From NCBI RefSeq assembly GCF_020520425.1, contig NC_079487.1, positions 108,968,141 through 109,032,140 on the forward strand: a DNA stretch of 64,000 nt, read 5' to 3'. Below are positions 11,475-21,509 of this stretch, piece by piece. This DNA is from Spinacia oleracea. Taxonomy: Eukaryota > Streptophyta > Magnoliopsida > Caryophyllales > Amaranthaceae. The first letter of the stretch is position 1, and every line of letters starts with the position of its first letter. Below the pieces are notes generated by a model. That model was not told the DNA's origin. It saw only the letters and a list, made by a program, of their open reading frames with translations, and ran no database searches. Made by a program: the position numbers and the translations under genes.

Positions 11475-11732
11475 ATTAAAAAATAAGTCAACTAAATTTG
11501 CCATAAACTATGTGTTGATCAAACCGGTGCGAGAATTCCGGGATGGTGGGAGTTATTTAATACTTTGTATATTTGTTGATGAGGTAGTACCGTAGTAGTA
11601 ATCGGATTCAAGCCGGAATTGTCGGGTTGTACACAAACCCCACCTCCTACAGGACTCGGAACAGATTTTTCACTTTCTCGTTGGCTCGAGTTGGATTCGC
11701 AGTGTATTGGCATCTGTACATATAAGCATGTA

Positions 11733-11991
11733 CTTCCTCCGTCTTTTATTACTCGCAACATTTGTTAGTTTCACGCATGCCGATGCACAACTTTGATCAT
11801 TTATATCTTAAATTCTCTTTATGCAAAAATTATAAAAAGTTGATATTTTGAAAATACACATTGAGACGAATCTAACAAGATCCAACATGACTATGTTTTA
11901 TCTTATATAAAAAACACTACGAATAGTCAAAGTAGATTATATAAATAGTGGCAAAAGTCCAAACGTTGCGAGTATTAAAAGACGGAGGAAG
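11733..11991. mobile_element. Stowaway-like MITE, 259 bp
   Basis: The ends CTTCCTCCGTCTTTTATTAC and AGTATTAAAAGACGGAGGAAG are inverted and flanked by TA. It is related to the copy at 26053-26312: both have ACTCGCA near the end and the internal block CATGCCGATGCACAACTTTGA or a close variant. Confidence 0.8.
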
Positions 11992-12625
11992 TATAAGACT
12001 ATAAGATTCGATCTCATGTTTCACGTAACCAAAACAATGCAATTGATCATCAAACCCAAGCCACGTACGAAAAGGTGGGGTGGGATGGGACTTGGGGCAT
12101 AGCATAATGATATCAGCAATCTAAACCCCATCACTTAGTGGTCCGTTTTAGCACAACAATTAGTGGTTAATCTAATCATATCAAAGCCGTTACCGCCTTT
12201 TTATTTAACCTCATAATTAATTACACAATATATCTTAATTAATTAGTACTAACAGACTAATTAGAGCCATTCACCAAGACACCTGTCTAGTCGTCTTATG
12301 CACCCTATGATATGGGTCAAAGGTTATACTTGTAATAATGTGCCTTCAACCATACTCCATATTATAAATAGAGTGATATTATATTCATGCCTCTTTCACT
12401 AACCAACTTTAATTTTTTTTTTTACGGGATGTATTATGTTATGACTTTACTACTCAATTAGGTTTAACTATTTTATCTAGATTTGTGGGTGAAATTGTAT
12501 GACAAAAAAGTTTATTTATCTGAAATACTTATCTGAACTTTCTAAATTCAACAATCCGTTTTTAGATTTGTATATATGATTATGTAAGATTGTAAAAAAA
12601 TAACATGAAATTATGATACCAATCT
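11992..12625. other. Intergenic, nothing recognised
   Basis: AT-rich sequence with no open frame of note and no transposon ends. Confidence 0.4.
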
Positions 12626-12956
12626 GGGTGATGATAAAGGTCGCAAGTTGCGATAATATTTAGTTGTCGCAATCTTACGTGGCGCAGTTTAATTGGTATA
12701 CATAGGCGCCACGTAGGCTATGCGTCATAGAATATTTTTACTATCAATTTAATATTTTTACTATAAAAATATATAAATAAGGTAATCAATGTAAAGAAGG
12801 AAACAAATTAGAATATTAAGATTTTCCTACCTTTTTTTGAAAGGTATATAAGTTAAATATTTTAATTTTCAATTTAAATCATGACACATAAACATGCCAT
12901 GTCATCATTGTGACACGGCTTAAAGGTCGCATGTTGCGACCTTTATCATTTTCGTA
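12626..12956. mobile_element. Small inverted-repeat DNA element (AAAGGTCGCA family), copy 1
   Basis: The ends GATAAAGGTCGCAAGTTGCG and GCATGTTGCGACCTTTATC are inverted. The same element occurs in opposite orientation at 22727-23064, where both termini and the internal AACATGCCATGTCATCATTG-like block recur. It is non-coding. I could not fix a target duplication, so the superfamily is open. Confidence 0.7.
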
Positions 12957-13366
12957 CCTATTTATCTTTGTCAATAATTTGAAACCCTTATATTAAGGTC
13001 TCGAGGGCATATATAAGTTATCCCATCATCTCATCCCACATGGAAGAAAATGAGATATGCACCGTATTACGTAGTACGGAGTACGTATTAACCATCTTGT
13101 AAATTTAAAAAGTTATTCCTCCATAAGTTGTAAGTAATTCAAAATTTCTCCTTTTAATTAGAAGCCTCCATATTTTATTTTTCACCTAGTACTGCCTTAA
13201 AATGATATTCAAAGTCGTAACTCGTAAATCCAAAATCCCAATTTGAAACGCGCGCCTTAGAATCTTAGATCAAGAAATACATCATTATTGTCGAGGTACA
13301 TCTTTGATCATATCATTGATTTTGTACCATAGTAGTATGGAGCACTCCGTGTTGTAACTAGACTAT
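12957..13366. other. Intergenic, nothing recognised
   Basis: AT-rich. It includes a short near-palindrome ATTACGTAGTACGGAGTACG around 13070, a motif that recurs as small TACGGAGTA pieces across the window. Confidence 0.35.
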
Positions 13367-13384
13367 TAGAGGTAGGTGCAAATG

Positions 13385-13506
13385 TTTTTTTTGGTGCGAA
13401 TGAGCCACAAGGGCAATATAAATTACAAATGGGGGCGGGGGATTCGAATCTGAGACCTATTGTACACAGACCCTCAGTCTTAACCACTAGGCCAAGACAT
13501 AATTGG
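13385..13506 (-). mobile_element. tRNA-derived SINE, minus strand, about 122 bp
   Basis: Read on the minus strand it has a pol III A box (TTGGCCTAGTGGTTAAGAC) and B box (CAGATTCGAATCCC), and ends in an A-run (T-run at 13385-13392). The flanking repeat TAGAGGTAGGTGCAAATG (13367-13384) recurs with one mismatch at 13507-13524, a typical long SINE target duplication. Confidence 0.8.
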
Positions 13507-13524
13507 TAGAGGCAGGTGCAAATG

Positions 13525-13945
13525 TGAAATTGTGTGGTATAAAACAAAATTATGAGTTATGTCATGAGTTTATTATTATATTGTTGTTAAGAATATAGTA
13601 CCTCTTAACTATAATTTGGCTATTTGCGGAAAATTGGGACAAATTAAAGCTAACTACTTAATTAGCTTATATGAAGAGCACGCCAAGAGTCAATTTTCCA
13701 TGCCTCATTATAAGACTTACGACAACCTCCTTGTCAAACCCTATGGCAAATAGATCACCTCAACTGTTAAATTGTCTTACACTTACTTAAATGTCATATC
13801 GTGCCTAATAGTATATAAGGTAGGTAGAAAATTAATGACATAGCATATGATTTTAAAAGTTAAATTAATGTCAAACAGTCTTTTACGAGAATTTATACAG
13901 TCCATAACCTTGAGATGACATACGCAAAATTATTTATAACATTTA
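13525..13945. other. Intergenic, nothing recognised
   Basis: AT-rich, no open frame of note. Confidence 0.4.
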
Positions 13946-14269
13946 CTCCCTCCGTATTTTTTTAAGAGATACACTTGGCCGGGCACGGGTATTAAGAAAA
14001 ATAATTGAATGAAATAAAATAATAAAGCAAGTGGGGTTGGATAGATATTTTAATAATTAAATAAGTGGGGACCATGTCATTTTGGTGGGTGGAGGGTGGG
14101 GTGAGTTTATGAAAATATTTGTTTAATGGGATGGTGGGTGATAGGGTATATTAGATGTATTATTTAATTAGATGGTGGGGTTGATAAGTTACTAAAAATG
14201 GCAAGTGTATCTCTTAAATAAATACGGCCGGAAAAGACAAGTATATCTCTTAAAAAAATACAAAGGGAG
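13946..14269. mobile_element. Stowaway-like MITE, 324 bp
   Basis: Left end CTCCCTCCGTATTTTTTTAAG and inverted right end TCTTAAAAAAATACAAAGGGAG, both next to TA. The right side holds a second internal copy of the terminal sequence (CTCTTAAATAAATACGGCCG), suggesting partial terminal duplication. Confidence 0.75.
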
Positions 14270-14677
14270 TAACCCTTAGGCGACACCAATTTTCCACCTT
14301 TAATTTTCTACCTATAGTTAAGGGACTAAATAAAATAATTAGTAGTTGTTGTCTTATTGTTGTGACGTTGAGTAGTAGAATTTTTTGTTAACTTCTTTCT
14401 GTTTTAATATTATTTAGGTTAGCATAATTAATCCCTGTCGTAATTTTATTGATTCTGTCAATTAACTGGTGGTCTGTAATCAAACTTTCCGCAAATGGGA
14501 TATTTAGGGAGAATGATTTATCATCAATTGGGGTCGGGCATGCACAATTTGGCTGGTTTGCATGCAAGTGGAAGACTAGCTAGCAACCCTAATTAATAGC
14601 GTTATGGGAGAGGTAGAGAGAAAATTCTCATAATTTTATGTGATATTCCCTCTAATTACCAACGCGCTTAGAACATA
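14270..14677. other. Intergenic, nothing recognised
   Basis: AT-rich, with a small GCATGCACAATTTGGC / TTTGCATGCAAG patch near 14540. No gene. Confidence 0.35.
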
Positions 14678-14932
14678 CTACCTCCGTTTCTGAAAGTTCT
14701 TTACGCTTTGAAAAATGTGTCCAAAGTATAAAAAATTTGACCGTAAATTCTCACTATTATATACATCAAAACTTTACATGTAAGATCTTGTCAGATTGGT
14801 CTCGGTATGTATTTTCAGAGTATCAAATTTTTATAATTTTGCCACATACGAAATTGGATATATTAGTAGTTAAATATTGCATAGGAGTTCGTGCAAATAG
14901 TAACTGTAAAGATCTTTTTGAAACGAAGGAAG
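14678..14932. mobile_element. Stowaway-like MITE, 255 bp, copy 1
   Basis: The ends CTACCTCCGTTTCTGAAAG and CTTTTTGAAACGAAGGAAG are inverted with TA on both sides. A second copy of exactly the same length is at 63165-63419. The ORF seen in both copies is a by-product. Confidence 0.8.
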
Positions 14933-15984
14933 TACAATTCAAATCATAATGTGCACAAGAAAAACAACATAAACAAAAGAATATGCAACGTAAACAATAA
15001 AAAAATAAATATAAATAAAAGAACATGAAATTGTGATGAAAGAAAATGCGACATGAAGATCGATGAGCACATTTACTTTTTCTTTTAACTAGTTATATGT
15101 TCCTTTGTTTTGAACTATTGGTTCTTCCATTATCCACGAGACTTGTTTGCATCATGTTCTCGTGTGTTTAATGTTAGGAGCTAATTTGAGCTAAGTTATT
15201 GCCCTAGGCGTATAACTTCCTCTCTAATTAATTGTCTATTTTTCCTGTACACGAGAGTTATCAACCCTAAAAGTTAACCAAATATTTTTCTAAATACATA
15301 CTAGCAAATTTGTGAAGAATGCTAGTTGTGGTCCTTAATTATGGAAGCTTAGGCATTGAGATATACATATTTTATCTTGGCAATAGTGAATTTTTAATTT
15401 CAAAGTTAAACATGGCGCTTGAATATCCGTAAAGCCGGTTTAGATGTCTAAGAAATGCTAATTTGTACACTTAAAGATCCTCAACGGTTTATACTTTATA
15501 CTTAGTGGTAAGAAAAATCATAATTCTAATGGTGGAGATTTTAGTAATACAAAAAGGGTAAGAGTGATGTTGTTAGTCTTTAATGTTTGTGGTTGATGGG
15601 CTAAGGTTGCTACTAATATTATTGTTAATTATAAGGATAACCTAGGAATAGAAAAGAGACAAAGAGTTTGGTTGGAGAGAATTTGTTGATGTTTGCATTA
15701 GTGGAGCCCCCATCAAGATATTAACAATTAAAAACAATTCTTAAAGTGTGTTGAGAGAATGAGGGTGCCAAGGTGTTTAATTAGTAACCAAGGAGGAAAT
15801 GTCTTAATAGTTCACTTTAAACTCGGAAAGTTGCAATGGTTGCATAAGTTCAACCATTGAATTTAGAATTTGAGACATGCCACATGTGTGTGAGATTAAT
15901 TATCTATCAATATGTAGGTCTTATCGATCTTAGCCTAGTGGTTATGATTGAGATCTTGTATGTGTGTCTCGTTATCTATAACTA
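14933..15984. other. Intergenic, nothing recognised
   Basis: About 1 kb of AT-rich DNA. No conserved ORF, element ends or RNA gene found. Confidence 0.4.
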
Positions 15985-15998
15985 TGCTACTTAGTACT

Positions 15999-16205
15999 TT
16001 TTTTTTTTTGAAGGTAAGATGAAGGACCCTATTGCACTGGTAGGTCGCACTGGTATTTCCAGCCAGCTTTGCAGGTCAGACTCATTGGAAGTGGGGGGGA
16101 TTATAGGGGAAATCATCACTCCCAAAGAGCCCCTAGTGAGGTTTGATCCCATAACCTTGAGGTTATGAGGCCAAACCTTTACTACTAGGCCAAGCCTTAC
16201 TTGGT
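15999..16205 (-). mobile_element. tRNA-derived SINE, minus strand, with 14-bp TSD
   Basis: On the minus strand it begins AAGGCTTGGCCTAGTAGTAA (A box) and carries GGTTATGGGATCAAACCTC (B box), ending in an A-run. It is flanked by the exact repeat TGCTACTTAGTACT (15985-15998 and 16206-16219). It is the same family as the next SINE, in the opposite orientation. Confidence 0.85.
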
Positions 16206-16281
16206 TGCTACTTAGTACTTACCATGTCATTTATATACATCAAAAGCATAAAAATGTATTATTAAGTTAGCAAAATGTTAC

Positions 16282-16486
16282 CAAGCAAGGCTTGGCCTAG
16301 TGGTAAAGGTTTGGCCTCATAACCTCAAGGTTATGGGATCAAACCCCACTAGGGGCTCTTTGGGAGTGAGGATTTCCCCTATAATCCCCCCTCACTTCCA
16401 ATAAGTCTGACCTACAAGGCTGGCTGGAAATACCTGTGCGAGGTACCAGTGCAGTAGGTTCCTTCATCTTACCTTCAAAAAAAAAA
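16282..16486 (+). mobile_element. tRNA-derived SINE, plus strand
   Basis: Begins AAGCAAGGCTTGGCCTAGTG (A box), has TTATGGGATCAAACCCC (B box) and ends in A10. It is nearly the reverse complement of 15999-16205. I could not find a clear target duplication. Confidence 0.8.
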
Positions 16487-16957
16487 GTATTTTGGGAGCA
16501 GGGGCGAAGCATAGTGAGGGCTTAGGTAGGCCATGCCCCCCCCCCCCCCTGAAGGCCCAACCACACCTATTAAATAAAAGCTTAACGAGTTAACATTAGA
16601 TAGTTTTCTATTGGACTGACCCCCCTAAGCGACGAAGCCTACTTTCTTAATTAGTGTTCGGTCCCCCTTGATAACCGAGTCCGACTTCGCCCCTATTTGG
16701 GAGGCTGATATCATGTCGATCATCCTCCCATCGCACGGTTTGCATGTGAATGTGCTAAACGAAACGTTATTACGGAATTATACAATTTATACCCATTAAC
16801 TTAGAAAGTCTCACAAGTCATAACCGTACCCTTAGGGCCCTAATGAGTTGTTGCGTAATTTTGCATGATAATACAAGTACTGAGTGTTAATTAAGTTGTT
16901 ACATACATTATTTATTATGCATTCATGATACGTTTCTCATCTTTGTTATATACTTAA
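16487..16957. other. Intergenic, with a C-run
   Basis: Contains a run of about 13 C near 16539. The sequence around it (GGGGCGAAGC.. and ..GACTTCGCCCC, 16501-16693) forms a weak inverted pair, perhaps an unclassified small element. No gene. Confidence 0.35.
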
Positions 16958-17689
16958 TTAGTTTAGGGCCCGTGCAACGCACGGCTACTACTAAAAAATT
17001 TATTATTTTAATAGTAATTAAAAGACTTGTGATATTACGAAAACATGAAAGTAAAAAGGATATATGAAAAAGTATAAATTCAAAGTTGTGTAAAAAAAAA
17101 TATTCAAATGAACTAAATTTGCATATTACTATACAAAGTTAAAAATTATAGTCGTTTACTTGTATGTAGATCGATCTAACAACGTTAACCAATCCCGAAT
17201 GACTCAAGACTAATTTTCGAGAAGACCCGAACATAACCGAGTTAGTCAAATACAACATATTTTGAATTGAGTAAAATCTAGATAAATAAACTTATATGTT
17301 AGTCTACTTACCATGTATTATTATTTTAATTAACATTCTTACTTACCAGTTACCATGTACTCCGTATTATATTATTAATAGTAGACTAACATTAGAAGTT
17401 CATTTATCAATATTTTTTATATTTCTTATCAGATTAAAAAGTTATAATAATACATACATAAAATTATATCATAAAGGAAAAAATAATATTGATTTAGCTT
17501 TCCTCCAATATATATTATGCAGTACACATTTATGGTAATTAAAATATATTTTTATCTTAGTTTCCTAAAAAAAACGTAATGTAATTTATTATTTTAAAGT
17601 AAAAAATAAAAAATATTTTGGCGGGAAAAAATCGCACCAGGAAATGACACGTGTCATTCCTGGTGTCTCTTTTAGTATATAGTAATAGA
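16958..17689 (-). mobile_element. Non-autonomous Helitron, subfamily A, minus strand
   Basis: On the minus strand it starts TCTATTACTATATACTAAAAG after an A and ends CACGGGCCCTAAACTAA before a T, with the hairpin CCGTGC-GTT-GCACGG near the 3' end. All three are Helitron hallmarks (A^T target, 5' TC, 3' CTRR). It contains no Rep/helicase ORF. Confidence 0.8.
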
Positions 17690-17803
17690 TATTAATTTAA
17701 CTTGTATCTTTTATAGTGAGATGAACCAAAAAAAGTTATCCAATCCGATACACATAAACAAGCTTGAAAACTTCAACACAACGACTACATATTGGCCGGT
17801 TTA

Positions 17804-17998
17804 CCAATTGAGGTTGGCATGAGTGGTTAAAGGTCTCTTGCTCCTTAACCAAGGTCTCGAGTTCGAGCCTTGGGAATGGAAAAAATCTCAACTGGGAGGG
17901 ATGCTGCCCATCGAGGTACCCATACAAACTCCCGCTGGAGATTAGTCCACTCGCCGAAGACGGTGGGAACTCCTCGTAGTAGAACCAAAAAAAAAAAA
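17804..17998 (+). mobile_element. tRNA-derived SINE with exact 17-bp TSD
   Basis: A box TTGGCATGAGTGGTTAAAGG, B box CTCGAGTTCGAGCC, and a short A tail. The flanking direct repeat ACATATTGGCCGGTTTA is identical at 17787-17803 and 17999-18015. It is a different family from the SINE pair at 16 kb. Confidence 0.88.
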
Positions 17999-18271
17999 AC
18001 ATATTGGCCGGTTTAGTACATCTTAATTACTTTTATCAACTTTAGCTAGACAAAGTAGCTACCATTGCTAGAATCAAGATAGTAACTTGAAGAATTGAGT
18101 TCTTCTTAATTACTTCGAATATTTGTGTGTCAAAGACACGAAGTACACAACTATATTGGCTACTCTGTTATACGAAATACTCGATCGCGTACAACAGATA
18201 CAGTAAAAAATGTTATTAATTGTTATTTTATTGAAAAGTAGATGTGATAGGAGTAAGTGATATATTTTTTT

Positions 18272-19630
18272 AATGGATTTTTCATGAAATACCCCCGAAT
18301 TTAAATGCCCCTCAACTTTCAGAAATTTAAAAAATACCCCTATTTCAATATTTAGTGTACCAAATACCCCTATGACGTCATCAATTCTAATTAATCCACT
18401 TAACCCATCCATTAACCCATTTTTCCCTTAATTACTTTTTCTTTTCTCTCACCCCCTTCCTTCTTCCCTTGCCTTCCTCTGTCAGCCAGCCCACACACCA
18501 CCAACCACATAGAAAACTCTAAACCCAGAATTCGGAATCAGGCGACAAGGCAATGGCCACATCCTCCTCCACCCTTCCCGACACCATGACAGGCTTCGAT
18601 ACAACAAGGTGGAGGAAGTGGTGTTTACTCTTACACCTACCAGATTCCGCCGAAGTGCAGCTCAATTTCACCCCGAAATTCGACTCTTCAGAAGAAATTG
18701 GCCTAAACCCCAAATCAATTGAACGAATTAAAACTCCAAAGAAACGCAAAAACAAGCACAACCCAGCTGATAAAGTGCAAAAGTAAAACACACATATAAT
18801 AGTCATAACAGATCACAAAATTGATGATGAAACCCCAAAACAAGGTTTTTGTGTTCTTGGCTTCAATGGAGAGAGAAAGAGGGGAAAATATATTTCCGTT
18901 ATTATCAAATTAATTTCAGTTTGAAAAATCAAGAATTCCTGAATTGACACAGAAATTCGAAGAGAAATTCATAGAGATTCAGAGAAAATTGATGAACGAA
19001 GAACTTCAAAGAAAGTCAACACCGAAGTTGAAGTAGTCGTCTTCACCACCGTATCCGGCGGCGTCGATGGAGAATTTTTTTTTCGGAAAGAAATCGGTTG
19101 AGTGGAGGTGGGTGTTGTCAAGCTGAGTTTTAGGCGGTGTAGCGGTGGCGAAAGTGGTTTGTGGTGGGTCGATGAAGCGGGGAGAAAGAGACACAAAAGG
19201 GAGAGAGGGGAGGCACAAGAATACATGAAGGATGGAGGAGAAGCAGAGAGTACATGAAGGAGGGAGGAGAAGTGACTTTCATGGCAACTGGGAAGAAGGA
19301 AGGTGAGAGAGAAAAGGAAAATAAGTGGGTGGGTTAGTTGGTTAATGGATTGGTTAATTAGATTTGTAAATGGGTGGGTTGATTAAGGATGTTAATTAGG
19401 GATTATTTGGGTTAATTAGACGTTAATTGGTTGATTATAGGGTTGATGACGCCATTATGGATATTTGGTGTATTAAGTATTGAAATAGGGGTATTTTGTA
19501 CATTAAGTATTGAAATAGGGGTATTTTGTACATTAAGTATTGAAATAGCGGTATTTTATGAATTTCTGAAAGTCGATGAGCATTTGGTGAATTACACCAA
19601 AATTCGGGGGTATTTCATAAAAAATCCATT
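18272..19630. mobile_element. Mutator-like element with long terminal inverted repeats, possible Pack-MULE
   Basis: The outer 200 or more bases are inverted repeats: the left end GGATTTTTCATGAAATACCC is mirrored at the right end by CGGGGGTATTTCATAAAAAA, and the CAAATACCCCTATGACGTCAT block is mirrored near 19443-19470. The right repeat holds a local triplication of TTAAGTATTGAAATAGGGGT. The interior has higher GC and short ORFs on both strands (18553-18786 +, 19006-19226 -), which could be captured gene pieces. The insertion site is a T-run, so the target duplication is unclear. Confidence 0.7.
18553..18786 (+). pseudogene. Short ORF inside the long-TIR element, unidentified
   Basis: 77 codons from ATG, beginning MATSSSTLPDT and ending in a Lys-rich tail (PKKRKNKHN). 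Not recognised. The location inside an element with long inverted repeats suggests a captured exon fragment. It could equally be a random ORF. Confidence 0.3.
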
Positions 19631-19787
19631 TTTTTTAATTGAATGAGAGAGGGTCCGAGGACCAAAGTTTTGTTAGTGAGATAGAGAGAAAATATAATAA
19701 TTATGATTTCTTAATTTGTAAGTGTAACAAGTAATGTGGGACGGATGGAAACAAAATGTAACGAGTAATGTGGACGTAGGGAGTATA

Positions 19788-20538
19788 TATTAGGATTTTT
19801 TGTCATTTAACACCTTACAAAAATCACTTTTTTGTTATTTAACACCTTACTTAATTTTTATTATTTTTAAACACATTAAAAAACAAAACAAAAGAAAATA
19901 TAAGTCGACACCACTTAATGATTTTCGTTAGAAAAAACGTTGGCTTTTAACTATCCAAAAATTCCCAAGGCATGAATTTGGTGGTAAACAACTCCTTCTA
20001 CAATCAAATTAAATCAACATTTTTTTCCTATGAAAGTGGTGTCAATTTCTAAATATTTTAGTTTTTTAAAGTGTTTAAATATAATACTCCCTCCGTCCCA
20101 TAATATAGTGCCCGTTTGACCAAAATCACAGTTATTAAGGTAAAAGATAACATTGATAATAAAACAATAATTATTTGTAATTTCAAGATAAAATACATGT
20201 TAGGTGACTTTTATGGCGAGAGAAACTAGAGATTAAAGGTGTGTACATAATAAATAGGCCTCAAAACTATAAAAATCAAGCACATAGGTTGAATAAAAGT
20301 AAAAAAAAAAATACAATTTTCAAAGTAAAAATTCTGACTTTTTTCTGGACAATATTGGATTACAATTAGTGCATGAGGATATTACGGGTAAAATTTAATG
20401 GTTTAAAATAGAAATATGCACATCATTTTAGGAAAACAAACACTACATTTTGAAAAGGATAGAGTAAAAATGAAGTAAGATGTTAAATTACAAACTACTC
20501 CGTTTTTTAAGATGTTAAATGACAAAAAAATCCCATAT
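19788..20538. mobile_element. DNA element with TIR around GATTTTTTGTCATTTAAC, with a nested MITE
   Basis: The left end TTAGGATTTTTTGTCATTTA is mirrored by AAATGACAAAAAAATCCCAT on the right, and the subterminal TTAACACCTTAC blocks are mirrored too. A degenerate Stowaway (20087-20464) lies inside. Superfamily not determined. Confidence 0.6.
20087..20464. mobile_element. Degenerate Stowaway-like MITE, nested
   Basis: The left end CTCCCTCCGTCCCATAATAT is intact with TA before it. The right end is worn (CACTACATTTTGAAAAGGAT) but aligns with the expected inverted terminus and is followed by TA. Confidence 0.55.
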
Positions 20539-20559
20539 ACGGAGTACTATTTACTTTTA

Positions 20560-21020
20560 CTTTCATGTTCTATAAATGGGGATGTACCTAGACATCCTAA
20601 CAATATAAACCCCCAAATTGAGTTTTAATTCAACATTTTAAGTTTCCAACCCGAGTTTGCACTAATAAAAACACTAAAAAGTCGCAAATTTATCCTGTAA
20701 AAATTAAAAATAACAAACACCCGCGTAAAAAAATAGCAAAATAATCTATCCATCACCACCACGCGTCGATCTCCCTGGAAACCAATACTCTTAAACCACG
20801 TCATCACCCCCACCTTTCTCTCTCCTCTCCCCTATAAAAACCCCACATTCCCCCAAACTCATTTCCCAAATCACCTCATCAATTCCTTAATCCCAGCTTA
20901 ATCAAATCTCCTCTTCTTAAAAAATAAACTCAAAAATTCCCCAATTTCTGAAATTAATTTCCTCAAAATCCTAATTTAATTAAAAAAATTAATCAAGAGC
21001 TGGCTATCATTAACCAAGCA
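20560..21020 (+). promoter_or_regulatory. Promoter and 5' leader of the WUN1-type gene
   Basis: A TATA box (TATAAAAA, 20833-20840) sits in a C/T-rich stretch. A plausible start of transcription lies about 30 bases on. The leader (about 20865-21020) is C/T/A-rich and free of ATG, typical of well-expressed plant genes. Confidence 0.6.
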
Positions 21021-21509
21021 ACGGTGGAGGCAGCCGAAGAAACCACCAACAAGAAGGTGGTTCTTTCCCTATATGAAGCCTTAGCCTCCCGTAACGCGGA
21101 AAAGGTCCAGAACCTTCTTGCTCCTGATCTTGAGTGGTGGTTCCATGGTCCGCCGTCCCACCAGTTTCTCATGCACCTTCTCACCGGCACTACCTCATCT
21201 GACGGTCAAGATTTCTTCAACTTCTCCCCTCAGTCAATCGTAGCCTTTGGTTCTCTTGTTCTTGCTGAGGGCTGCGATCACACCCGTAAGATCTCCTGGG
21301 TTCACGCTTGGACGGTCACTGATGGGATAATTACTCAGGTTAGAGAATATTTCAATACCTCTGTTACTGTTACACGCCTTGGTAAACGTGCGACCAATAA
21401 TAACCAGATTTCTACGACCGCCGCACATCACCATTGTCAGCCTCTTTGGGAGAGTAGTCTCTCTAATCGGGTCGGGAAATCGGTTCCTGGTTTGGTTCTT
21501 GCTCTTTGA
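21021..21509 (+). CDS. WUN1: Wound-induced protein 1 (WUN1/SAG20-type, NTF2-like fold); start codon is not ATG
   Basis: Small single-exon gene of the WUN1/WI12/SAG20 family, plant proteins of about 100-160 residues with an SnoaL/NTF2-like fold. They are induced by wounding, senescence and stress; their biochemical role is unknown. The family core is clear: KKVVLSLYEAL, LEWWFHGPPSHQFLM, then the conserved end SLSNRVGKSVPGLVLAL. The frame opens after a stop at 20955 and contains no ATG before the conserved N-terminus. The likely ancestral start position reads ACG (21021-21023, G at -3 and G at +4), followed by GTG. The first in-frame ATG falls after HQFL and would remove the first third of the domain. 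Possible readings are initiation at ACG/GTG, a sequence error, or a recently disabled gene. The rest of the frame and the promoter look healthy. Confidence 0.82.
   Translation, partial: TVEAAEETTNKKVVLSLYEALASRNAEKVQNLLAPDLEWWFHGPPSHQFLMHLLTGTTSSDGQDFFNFSPQSIVAFGSLVLAEGCDHTRKISWVHAWTVTDGIITQVREYFNTSVTVTRLGKRATNNNQISTTAAHHHCQPLWESSLSNRVGKSVPGLVLAL

Larger units (their letters stand above)
9703..11551. mobile_element. Stowaway-like MITE, interrupted by a Helitron and a Mutator-like element
   Basis: The segments 10378-10569 and 11475-11551 align by eye with the intact 328-bp Stowaway copy at 61681-62008: both begin near CCCGGAATACTTG and end near ATTCCGGGA. A Stowaway-like left end (ACTCCCTATTTCATGGAAT) also occurs at 9702, just before the Helitron. 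So either one MITE with a duplicated left end or two MITEs in tandem have been split by later insertions. Confidence 0.6.

Noticed and set aside
16282..16345. Possible tRNA gene (good A and B boxes)
   Set aside because: No cloverleaf with a credible anticodon arm and acceptor stem; the sequence continues into a SINE body and A tail and has an inverted sister copy.
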